Assembly: GCA_037974665.1 (NCBI GenBank) | Contig: CM075765.1 | Span: 8,127,501 to 8,191,500 of the forward strand | DNA from: Ehretia macrophylla | Lineage: Eukaryota; Streptophyta; Magnoliopsida; Boraginales; Ehretiaceae | Direction of reading: 5' to 3' | Length of the DNA stretch: 64,000 nt | Shown: positions 48,601-58,611 of the stretch, piece by piece | How positions within the stretch are numbered: position 1 is the stretch's first letter | Layout: each line of letters begins with the position of its first letter | Translations under genes and position numbers: made by a program | Notes under the pieces: model-generated | The model's input: only the letters and a program-made list of their open reading frames with translations | What the model was told of the DNA's origin: nothing | The model's database searches: none

Positions 48601-49306
48601 GACAACGGGTAACCGCTATAACCGAAACCGAGGGGTAAACCGATAAGTTTTTATTTTATACGTTAAAAAAAATCAAAACTATATATATTATACACATGTA
48701 TATCTACATATACAATAAATGTTTAAATTTTAAAAAATAATAAAAATACAGTACATTTTTTAAAAGTTTTAAACTAAACCCAATACTACCATTTAAAAAA
48801 TAAAAAATATATTTTTATTCATATATTGTGTCTGTCTTTTTTCAGATGATTTCTCATAGTTGGATGGAAGAATGAAAAAATATGAAGGCAAATTTTATGT
48901 AATTTGGTTGATGCTTTGATTATAAACTTTGTTATCTAGTTGTATTAATGGACAAATAATTTCTCGTTTTTATTTTTTTTTAATTGAATATTCGCAATGA
49001 TATAGTATATTTTTAATTTTATTTTCTTATTATGTATGGATTGTGATTTATTATATTTTTAGATTGTTTTACATTTAAATTAATATTTTTTTTTTATATA
49101 TTTGGACTCCTTTCCTATTTAAATTAATTTTTTTTTAAGTTAACGGTTTCAGTTATCTGCTATTTTTTTATACCCATCAGTTTCATTTTGGATAAAGGTT
49201 TTAAACCCATCGGTTTTCGATTTCGCTTTCAGTTTTTGGTTTTGGTAAACGGTTTCGGTTTCAGTTTTGACAAAAACTGCGGTTAATCGAACTGCTGCCA
49301 TTCTTA
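48594..49306. mobile_element. hAT-like MITE inserted in the second B3 domain
   Basis: Ends 'tagggatgacaacgg' at 48594 and, complemented, 'taagaatggcagcag' at 49306 (10 of 15 match). The 8-bp duplication is GTTTGAGT (48586-48593) and GTTTGAGC (49307-49314). Subterminal 'cggtttc.g.tt' repeats are typical of the TAGGGATGGCAA-type hAT MITEs. No coding region. The insertion interrupts the B3 frame just after MFLFE. Confidence 0.8.
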
Positions 49307-49888
49307 GTTTGAGCAGATAGATGGAGGTTAATTTATCTTTTAAGTAACTAGCAGGGGAGGTACAAGTTGAAGAAGAATATATAAATCATTTGTTTGTTTG
49401 TTTATTTTAATGTGAAAATGGGGAACAATAAATTATGACTTTTTTTAGGTTTAAGTTTGGGATTGATGAACATATTGATTTTATAGTTATAGTTTTTGTG
49501 ATGTGTAATATTTTTCAGCATGGTGGACTTCTATATGATGTACTTTAGGTGTTAACAATATAATATAAAATATTTAGGAGCATAAAAGTCATTTCAATAT
49601 GTCAAACATTTGACCATTACTTTTAAACTAACGTCTATTAGATTGAGGGAGTAAAGTGAGCATTTTCTAAAATTGGAGGACCAGTTCAGAACTTTTAGTA
49701 AAACATGGGATCTAACATAGCATTTTGCCCCTCTCTCTCTCTCTCTCTATATAAACCCATTTCTATCCCTCTACCAAGCCAAACCCACTGCCCTATGACC
49801 AACCTCCTTCCCCTACAGCCCATTTCCCTCTAAGCAATACCCCATACCCAAGGTCCCAAAGTCCACGCAATCCACCCTACCCTATACT

Positions 49889-51923
49889 TGAAGGGAAACA
49901 TTATATCGCATGAAACAAATTTTAAAATACAAGAATAAGGCGAAAACATTCATGCATGGATCTTTAAAATGAATAAAACATGAATAGCTACTTAAACATC
50001 AAAATAGTTCATAGTTTAATTATAAAAGCAAATAAAGTTTTCAGGAATACTTTATCGTGAAGAACGAAATGAGAAAACTTCACCTTTGCTGAAGAACAAT
50101 GCTCCACATGCATGTAAGAGTCTTTTGCTCCTCAACTTTGATCCTCCCCTCTATTCCAAAATCCTAACTTAAGTGTTGATCAAGTTGTGGGACTTAATCT
50201 TGGTAAACTAAACTAAAAGAAAAACTATTTCGAGTTTCTTCAAAAAGTTGAAGCTTGCTCGTGAGAGAGAAAGAGAGAGATCCCAAAGAAGATGATGCAG
50301 TTGTAGAGCTTGGGGTAGAGGCCTTTATATAAGAAAAACCAGGAGGCAATTCTGTTTGAAAACAGAATCCTAAAAGGCAAAGGATTAGAACTTTTAATTA
50401 TCCTTTAATTTCATAATTAAATAGAAAATTCTTTTACACATTGCGTTCACACAAGCTTAGTGAACTAAGCCTACTTACATGCCTAAGCTATGTAGGGCGC
50501 CCAACCTACCTTGTCTAGGCCTTGGTTCGCGTGTTATGGTTATGGTTTAACCCATAAGCTCTATCCAATTAAATTAATTAATTCTAATTAATTTTTAAAA
50601 TCTAAATCTAGTCTACTATTTAAGAAAAATACTATTTCTACCCATGGAAAATTATCTTAAATATTTAGTAGCCTTTAGACTTTAATTAATTATTTAATTA
50701 TCATTTAATAATTATTTAATCCAAAATTCAATCAATAATCAAAAATAGAAAACATCTGCTATAAATAGGAAATTCTATTTTTGAACTCTAATTTCCAAAG
50801 GATTAAATCTTCTCTTCCAACTAGTAATTCTTAACTTTAGTAAATACACTTATAAGGTAAATGGCTAGAAGGGAACCAAAGACATAATTATTCTTCCACT
50901 GAAAATGATCAAAATATTATCGCTAGTTTCCTAACAATATTTTACCACTTTAACCTTAAACTAGTCCACTAAAAGACTATAACTGCACTCCAAGATAATT
51001 ACTGTATAAACAAGAGTTAGTCAATAATATATGACACTCAGTCTTTAGACCACCTAAGTGATAATGATCAAATCGCCCCTCTATAATCACTCATAGTCAA
51101 GACATGTTTACCAAGTGTACTATCACTTATTTGACTGCATCTTATTCTCTTTTCTCCTTAGAACCTCTAACCTATATTCTAACCACCCTCCGGAAGTTAA
51201 CTACTTATACATGGGCACTACCCATAAATGTAACAACCAGTATAACAAATTGTACTACTATGCATAGATTCAGGATGATCAACCTGGATCACTCTAAGAG
51301 AGTGATTATTGTATAGATTCCTTATTGCATGCGCATGTCCCTTCTAACCAAGTCCAGACACCTAAATCATTGAGCTATTGACCCATATATAAGATCTCAC
51401 CCAGAGTGACTCAAAGTGCAAGAACTTGACTTCGTCAATTCATCCACGTATGCTCAAGATTAAGAGCAATGTCCCACTTAGATGCTAGTAGGTATAAGTG
51501 ATCTCTTTTTTAGATAGTACTTATTTAGAGTATCACACCTATGGTGCCCCGTCCAATGCATACACATGCATAAGTGAAGTAAGTCTGGAACCCTATATAT
51601 GATCAAGGCAGACCATTATTCTATAAAGGGAACTTATTCACAATAACTTATACCATAATGGAGTGTCCAGCTCTACTACTTAATTATGGACTAAATAGTT
51701 CTACTTTACAAGTAACCATGACTTAGACCTTCTGTATGTAATCACTACGTACCTAAGTCAACACTTGAAGCAAAAACCTTACATACCTATATATATATAA
51801 GTCAACCACATAAGAGATAAACATGTTCATAAAGTAAGATGACATTTAATTAATCATTGCAAATATTCAAATACATTGATGACAAAATACTAATGGTCTT
51901 TTGGGCATATCCTATTCCCAACA
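49889..51923 (-). mobile_element. Solo LTR, 2.0 kb, probable copia
   Basis: Read on the minus strand it begins TGTTGGGAATAGGATATGCC at 51923 and ends ...CA at 49889. It is flanked by a perfect 5-bp duplication ATACT (49884-49888, 51924-51928). There is no internal coding region. The 'TGTTGGGAAT' start and the length are those of large copia LTRs (family-level inference). It splits a C-rich block whose halves join smoothly across it. Confidence 0.88.
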
Positions 51924-52015
51924 ATACTTACTCAACACTACCCCATAACCTCCATCCGAACACATCTTAACAACCATCATCCGCCACACCTACTCTTACA
52001 CCATACCAACTAAGC

Positions 52016-52195
52016 ATGGTGTGCATTTGTGTATGTATGTATGCGTGAATTTTGTTTGTATACACGTATGTATATGTGTGAATTTAGGGGATGTGCATGG
52101 TGAGTGTTAATTGGGTGTGTGTGTGATCTATGGTGGGTATAGGTAGGGGATACGTGTGATCTAATTGGTGTATGTGTGTGTGTGTGCGTGCTTAT
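52016..52195. repeat. GT-rich block
   Basis: Irregular (gt)n/(gtgtat)n sequence following the C-rich block inside the outer composite element, ending near 'gtgtgtgtgtgcgtgc'. Confidence 0.8.
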
Positions 52196-52385
52196 CCAGA
52201 TAGAGGAGGTTTGGGTAATTTTTTTTGTAATTTTTTGTTAAAAGAATGAAAAGACTATAATGCCTTCAAGCTCAAGGTTTTATTTTGTAGAATTTGATGT
52301 CAAATAGGAAGCTAGATAAAATGAAAAGTTTATAAGGGAGTTTGGATTTTAGGCAAAAACTCATGGGAAAAAATGACATTTGCCC

Positions 52386-54041
52386 ATCACCAAATCGCGC
52401 GAGTCTTATCAAGCCAAAATAGGTTCTCTATTTTTTCCCATACATTTAAGAGATTTAGAGAAATTTTCATATATTTAGGATCCCCTATTTTAATTTCACT
52501 CCACCAATTAGTGTTTTTAATCACTCTATTATTTTAAGGAATCCATATTTTAGTTTACTCCAACATCTTCTTTATTTTATGGACTCCTTATTTTTATTTT
52601 ATTTCAATATCTCTCCGTATATTTATTCATTGGTCACGATAATATTCTATTTTTAATTACTAATATTATTTGTAATTTATTTTTTTAATTTAAATTTTTT
52701 CTAATAACTTTATGTTTTTATTTATAATTATTTATTATTCATGACGTAAGAACGATATTCTATTTTTTATTTTATTTTTTTTAATTTAATACTTTTCCCA
52801 TAATTTTATGTTTCATTAGTCGTTCATTTATGTCCCATATCTTTAGTGACATTTATATTCAATTAAGTTATTTTCCTATGTCTTGTATCATTGATGACAA
52901 CTTTATATTCCATCACATTTTATTATTTTATGATGGATTGTAAGACTTAAAGGCTATAAATATTCATGCATCGAAATTATTAAATACAAAAGAAAATCTT
53001 TTGAAATTTGTTAGCCTTCTTTCTTGTTTTTCTTGTACTTCTATAATTGAGCTTTTTTTTTTTCCATCATCATATTATGCATTTAGGGGTATAACTTCCT
53101 ATTATTTATTCATGCATTTTTCGATGATTCTAACTTCGAAAAAGAGTCATCATGAGTTCAATTGTTAGGCAATGAAGATAAAAAAAAACTACTTTGGAGA
53201 TGAGATAATATACATATATGGTCAACTTGTTGATATTTGGATTTAATCCAAATGAAAAGGAGTTGACATATTCTACTGCTACCAATCTAATTGAATGCTT
53301 AAGAAAAGTTATCATTATGTAACTTAGTGGTACAAAATTTGTTATTGGTAATGCATTATATTCTAGCAAATTCAGAAGAAATTTGCAAAAAGAGTATTTG
53401 GAGAGCATTTGTAGTGCGAAATTTATTTGATTTATAAACGAATTCCATGAGGATTTATATTTATAAGTAAATTCCCTTATATGGAACTATAAAATAATTT
53501 TAAGTCAATTATGTGATTTGTAAATATATTTATTGTATGTATTTATTTTTTACCGCGATATCTTGAAGCTCTGCTTTTGAAACTTTGACATGAATATGTG
53601 TTCCCATAGTACTGTGCGATTTTAAAATTAAACTTAATTAATTAGTATCGATGAATAGATAACACAAATAAATAATTTGTGATTTTAGATGGCTAAGTAT
53701 GCTAAGACTACTTGAAAATAAGGTTGAATGAATAAATAGCTTATGATTTAGACTTCTAATTCAAAGACGAAAAAGAAGTTTGGATGAAGAAATATAGAAA
53801 AAAAATCACCGTGAAAAAGCTTGCTTGAAAAATAAGAAGAACTAACAACATATAGAATGAAAGCAAAAGAATAAGAGTAGTAAAAAAATAAGAAAAAAAG
53901 AACTTGGAGGGCAGTATACTTTTCAAAAAACAAAAAAACTAATTTAGTGACTTGTAATTGTAAATTCCATCTTTTGAACAAAGAATGTAATATTTACAAG
54001 TGTAATTTTATAAAACTAAGAAGGGTAATACAAACATTATG
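52386..54041. other. AT-rich intergenic DNA
   Basis: No gene is supported. At 52420-52620 repeated phrases such as 'actccaacatct' and 'tttaggatcccctatttta' resemble part of a Tourist-like MITE of the 17320 type, but no partner end was found. The ORFs at 53130-53408 and 53748-53981 are low-complexity. Confidence 0.4.
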
Positions 54042-54050
54042 TGATTTTTA

Positions 54051-55078
54051 GGGCAAATTGGATAAATAGTTCCCATTGTTTATAAGTTTTAGACAAATAG
54101 TCCTCATTAATTTAGAAGTCAAGCGGTTAATCTCCATTGTTTGTAAAAGTCTTACCATTACTCTCCATTATTTTCAAAAGTCTTACCATTAGTTCATATT
54201 GTTTGTAAAGTCTCACTATTATCCTTATTATTTAAAAGTTTTCCGATTAGTCCCTAATGTTAACTGAACGTTAAGAACTTATAATAGTTTTTTTTATGAA
54301 AAATAAAAATCTTTCTTTTTTCTGTATAATATATTATTATTTTTTATTTTTTTCATCTCCCCCACCTCCCAGCCCCATCTACCCCACCTTCATCCCCCCT
54401 CCACAGCCCCACTTGCCACCTCTAGCCTACTAGGCACCCCCTTACCTTAGCCCATTCATCAGCCACCTCAACCCTTATCCCCACCCCACCCGTGACCCCT
54501 ATTCTTACCCCCACCCCCTTCCCAACCTCACCTGTCACCTCTTCCCCCATCCCTATTCCTACCTGTTGTGTGTGTGCAGAGTATATTTGTGTAGTGTGTG
54601 TGTAGTGTGTGTATGTATATGTGTGCAGTGTGTATGTGATGTGGGTATGTGCAGTGTATATCTGTGTCTCTGTTTGCGTTTGTGCATTGTGTGTGTGTGT
54701 GTAGTATGTGTGTGGCCTTTAGTGGTGGTGGTGTGAGTAGGGGTGGTGGTTAGGTAGTGGTGGGGTGTGGAAGGTAGAAGAGGGAAAAGAAGAGAAGAAA
54801 AAAATAGAAAAAAAAATTAATTAAATAGTAAGGGTAATTATGTAATCTTGCTAATTAAATCAAAGGTAATAAGGTCATTTAACACATACAATTATTTCTT
54901 TCTATTAAATTTTTAACAGTTAATTGACGACATGGACTAATGGTGAGACATTTGTAAATATTGGGGACTAATGATGAGATTTTTGTAAATAATAACGACT
55001 AATTGCATGACTTTTGAAACAATGAGGACTAATGGTAGAAATTTTATAAATAACGGGGACTATTTGTCCAATTTGCCC
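54051..55078. mobile_element. Non-autonomous MULE with perfect 9-bp duplication
   Basis: Inverted repeats of roughly 200 bp begin 'gggcaaattggataaatagt' at 54051 and, complemented, 'gggcaaattggacaaatagt' at 55078. They are built of repeated '.accattagtcc.cattgttt' modules of about 30-40 bp. Exact 9-bp duplication tgattttta at 54042-54050 and 55079-55087. The centre is C-rich at 54355-54560 and G/T-rich at 54560-54780. No transposase. Confidence 0.92.
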
Positions 55079-55087
55079 TGATTTTTA

Positions 55088-55257
55088 ATTCAAATCAGCC
55101 CATTTATTGTGATTCCAAGTCAACTCATTGAATTATTCTCCAAAATCCTCCCTAATCCAATCATCTACAAACCCCCCAATCCAAACAAGAGAAATAATTT
55201 GAAAATTCTCAAAATCCAATCATTTTTCCCCAAACCCCTCAAGCCAAACAGACTCTA
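55088..55257. other. Possible half of a Tourist-like MITE
   Basis: The complement of this segment begins 'gagtctgtttggcttgaggg' and contains 'cttgtttggattgggggg', resembling the MITE end at 56431. The other end was not found; the MULE at 54051 may have inserted into it. Confidence 0.3.
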
Positions 55258-56425
55258 GAGCGTTTGGTTCGCGGAATGTTATAAGATTCTTGAAAATGTG
55301 AAGTCTGGAATACAACATTCTCACGTTTGGTTCGCGAAATAAAAAAATATTCCTAGAAATATCACATTCTTGGGAATGCAATATTTCCATAATTTGGCCA
55401 ATTTCTATTCTCATGTGAGGGGTGGGAATCTCACATTCCTAAGTCGTAGGAATAACTTTGAGAAAATAAAAGACTCAAATACCCATCTTAGAAAATACAA
55501 AATTAAAATAAATACAATAAAATAATAAATAATAAAAAATAAATAAATAAAATAAAATAATGAAAAAAATAAAATAAGTAAAAAAATTAAATTAAATAAG
55601 ATAAAAATAAACAAATTAAAAAATTATAATAAAATAAAATAAAAAATAAAATGATAAAATAGAATAAGATAATAAAAGTAAATAAAAAAAAAGAAAATAA
55701 AAATAGAAAGAATAAAATAAAATAAAACAAAACACAAAAAAATAGTTAGAGAAAAAAAAATAATAAAAATAAAGATAAATTAAAAAATAAAAATAAAGAA
55801 AATAAAAAATAAAAATAAAAATAAAAATAGTAAGAATAAAATAAAATAAAAATACATAAAATAAAAACATTTAGAATAAAAAAAATAATAACAAAAGAAA
55901 TTAAAAAATAAAATGAAATAAATAAAAAATATCAATTTTTTTATGTTACACTAGAATTTTATATTTAAAATTATTTTTAATGCTAAATTGTAGATTTTAA
56001 TTTTTTAAATAAAATAAGTATAAAAATTTAAAAATAAAATATTAAATTTTTTTTTAAAATAATAAATTTAAATTTCTAATTTTGAAGTGTCAAGTTAAAA
56101 TTATAAATTATAAAAATAAATTTACTTTCTTTGTATTAATACGTTAAATATTTTTTTACTCGCGCATTAGCAAAAATATACAAAATGTATTATTATTTGT
56201 ACATTTTGTTTGATATTTTTGTTTTTTTTTTTGAGTTAGGGACACTATTGAAAAATTGCTCAATATTATGGAAATATTGAGTCTAAACCAAATATAATAA
56301 AAAAATATTTCTAGAAACTTGACAAAATATTCTCATGAATATTTTTAACAAACCAAACACTTTTAACAATATTCTTGAAAATAACATTCATGAGAATGAA
56401 AAATCTATCCGTGAATCAAACACCC
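55258..56425. mobile_element. TIR element with A-rich core
   Basis: Left end 'gagcgtttggttcgcggaat' (55258) against complemented right end 'gggtgtttgattcacggat' (56425), with an internal further copy 'cacgtttggttcgcgaaat' at about 55320. The subterminal parts also pair (tcttgaaaat, aacattc). The core at about 55490-55960 is a poly-purine (aaaata)n-like tract. The target duplication is not clear. Probably a PIF/Harbinger-type non-autonomous element. The ORFs in the A-rich core are low-complexity artefacts. Confidence 0.6.
55490..55960. repeat. (AAAATA)n-like low-complexity tract
   Basis: Almost pure A/T with strong strand asymmetry (A on plus), made of aaaata, aataaa and aaataaaat units. Confidence 0.9.
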
Positions 56426-56430
56426 CATAA

Positions 56431-56872
56431 GGGCTTGTTTGGATTGGGGGTTTCGGGGGTAAAGGATTGGTTTAGAAAGGATTTTTAATTCTCTCTCGTT
56501 TGGAATGGGAGAGTTGGGGAAGGATTGGTTAGTATGTAGATGATTTTACAATCACCCCAAATTGGAGTCAAAAGGAGTGATTTGAGATGATTGGATTTTA
56601 AATGATTGTTAAATGACTATACTATCTTTATAAGCAAGAAGAAGAAGGAAGTATAACACATTAAAAAGGGTAAAGAAGTCAATTTATTTACAAAATTTGT
56701 CTCTCCTATTTCTTTTTCAATCCAAACAAAGAATACACAAAATCCTTTATGTACCTTTCCTTTATAATTTTACTTAATCCAAATAAAATTTAATCATCTC
56801 CATTCTTTTCCTTTATTATTGATTCTTTAACTTTCCTTTATTATTTTTTTCCTCGTGAATCCAAACAAGCCC
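56431..56872. mobile_element. Tourist-like MITE (PIF/Harbinger type)
   Basis: Perfect 15-bp inverted ends 'gggcttgtttggatt' (56431-56445) and its complement ending at 56872, with TAA duplicated at 56428-56430 and 56873-56875. 442 bp, no coding frame. The arms keep 'aaaggattg...gga.agga' complementarity. It abuts the A-rich TIR element on its left. Confidence 0.9.
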
Positions 56873-56892
56873 TAAGGGATGAATGTCGAACC

Positions 56893-57945
56893 TAGAGCTG
56901 GCAAATGGGCCAGCCTGGCACAACCCGGCACGGCCCGACCGAATCATGAGTTAAGAAAAATGAGCCTGACTTGGTACATATGTTTAGTGGGCTGAGCTGG
57001 GCTGGGCTCAATTCTTAAAATATAAGACCCAGCTCGGCCCACGAGCCCGCTACCATGAGTCTCGAGCTGGGCTGGCCAGCCCATCTTTTTATTTTTATTT
57101 TTTATTAGTGTGTTCTGAATTTGATAGTTGAATTAATAACGAAAAAAGCTTAAACTTAACTTTTTTTACGAAAAAGTTAATTTAACAATTAACAAGACAT
57201 AAGTTGAATGATAATATTAATATAAATAATAAAATATTACTTAACAAATCACAAGTTCATTAGACACGGATACATTACTAATAGACATAAAAAAAGAACA
57301 TTACATAAATGCTTGAAGAAAGTTAGTGGAGAAGTTCTCCATTTTATTATGTTCCTTGTGCAAGTGCTGGGCCTATTGGTGGTAGTGGTGGCGGTGGTTG
57401 AGAATTAAAATAGTTTGGAACATTTGAGTGTTGAGATACAAGATGTCTTACAAGCGTTCCAGTTCCAAATTGACAACGAAATATATATTTACGCTCAAAA
57501 TAGTTACAAATTACATACCCATGTTCTTCAAAGTAAGCAAAATGATTTCAAACATTTGAATATAATCGTTGTGAAATATTTTCTTCTCCCATAGCCATAG
57601 ATATTGTGTATTCTCTTGTAGTAAAATAAAGAGACAATAGGTAGCAAAATAAATATATATTTTTGTAGTAAAATGAAATTGAATACACTAACTATTTATA
57701 AGAAAAATTACATGTACAAATTATAATATCAAGATGGGCTTTATCTGAGCTCGAATTGAACCTGAGCTGGGTTGGACTTGGACACAAATGGGCTGAGTCT
57801 AAAAATATATGACCCACCTCGGCCCACCTATATGTAGTGGGCTGAACCGAGTCGAACCCACTTTCATTCGAGTTAAGCTGAACTCGAATTTTCGTGTGCT
57901 GAACTGAATTGAACCTGTGTTAGCCCGATCTAAATGCCACCTCTA
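56893..57945 (-). mobile_element. Deleted hAT element with BED-finger remnant
   Basis: Ends 'tagagctggcaaatgggc' at 56893 and, complemented, 'tagaggtggcatttagatc' at 57945. Exact 8-bp duplication GTCGAACC at 56885-56892 and 57946-57953. Both subterminal regions are rich in gggctgag/gcccg motifs. The interior keeps only the start of a transposase (57598 to about 57360, minus strand). Non-autonomous. Confidence 0.9.
57360..57598 (-). pseudogene. hAT transposase N-terminus (BED zinc finger) remnant
   Basis: Starts MAMGEENISQ at 57598, hits a stop after about 16 codons, and continues in frame with HFAYFEEHGYVICNYFERKY and FGTGTLVRHLVSQH. This is the BED zinc-finger pattern (C..C...Y...GT..L..HL...H). 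The second Cys is replaced by Phe, so the finger is probably dead. A Pro-rich linker follows, and the RNase H-like catalytic part is deleted. Confidence 0.75.
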
Positions 57946-57953
57946 GTCGAACC

Positions 57954-58611
57954 CTTGTGAACCGTATGAACAGTAATTGTAAATAGTAACTATATTTTTG
58001 CCTAGAAAGAAAACTTCACTCTAATTCAAAATATATAGTGAAATTAATAAAATCCCCCTTATTTTCTCTTATTACATTTTTCTATTCTGCTTATTATTAT
58101 CTTTCTCACACCTATTTTATAACAAGCTGGTCATTAAATTCTCTGACAAATTTTGTGGGGTTGGTGGGTGAAAAGGTTGTAAAAAAATAAAACGCAAATG
58201 AAATGAGAAACAAACAGTGCAGATTTATTGGCTTTTATTGAATGATGATCCGAATCCAACATCATTTCCACAATGAGAGAAATGGGAAATGAGAGGATCC
58301 GGATCCGTTCATTGTAGGAAATAGGACTAGAAAACATTTTTTGTTTTTTTTCCAGCGATCACTAGATTTGTTGTCTTCACACATAACTCATACCTTCGGA
58401 AATTAAGCTGAAATTACTATGATGCCAACATGTATAGAATTAAAACCATCTGCCAAGCAGACAATATTTCCAAAATATTCGCCATAAAAAGAAACTCGTT
58501 TAAATCTTTTAAGCCGTATCACAAAATGATGAAGAAAAGGAACTTTTATTTTCCTCAACGAAGCAAGAAAAGCAATCAGATACACGAGATCAGGCTTACG
58601 CTACATCAGAA
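57954..58611 (-). other. uL15m 3' UTR and downstream spacer
   Basis: On the minus strand two AATAAA hexamers (58239-58234 and 58229-58224) lie about 375 bp past the stop codon and are candidate polyadenylation signals. Beyond them to 57954 nothing is recognised. Confidence 0.5.

Larger units (their letters stand above)
46282..49731 (+). mobile_element. Pack-MULE-like element carrying B3-domain gene exons
   Basis: Inverted ends of about 100 bp with roughly 70% identity: left 'ggaaaaatgccattttagtcc' shortened to its core 'atgccattttag', right complement 'aaaatgctatgttaga'. Both continue with 'gttttacta.aagt.ct' and '.caattttagaaaat'-type blocks. A 9-bp duplication is not exact: ctatatt precedes the left end, and ctatataa follows the right end after a (tc)n run. 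The interior contains a (CA)n-rich block (46505-46800), about 1 kb of unassigned, possibly intronic DNA, and the B3 exons at 47923-48600, interrupted by a hAT-like MITE. No MULE transposase. Strand given is that of the captured gene. Confidence 0.65.
46151..52385. mobile_element. Outer long-TIR (MULE-like) composite element
   Basis: The left arm (46151-46280) begins 'gagcaaatgtcatttctttc'. The complemented right arm (52385 to about 52200) begins 'gggcaaatgtcatttttt', and both continue with '.aaactc.c.....aactttt'. No 9-bp duplication is visible (cattatttt against atcaccaaa), so borders or flanks have changed. Between the arms are an inner TIR element (46282-49731), a C-rich block (49755-49888 and 51929-52015), a 2.0 kb solo LTR splitting that block, and a GT-rich block (52016-52195). 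No transposase of its own. Confidence 0.65.

Noticed and set aside
49755-49888. C-rich block as a plant gene 5' exon
   Set aside because: No ATG context or splice donor; it continues across the solo LTR as part of a MULE core.
54355-54780. Possible CRISPR-like or satellite array
   Set aside because: Units are irregular simple repeats without fixed spacers, and this is plant nuclear DNA.
55411-55870. Phe/Ile/Tyr-rich ORFs resembling membrane proteins
   Set aside because: Translation of an (aaaata)n-like low-complexity tract; all frames look alike.
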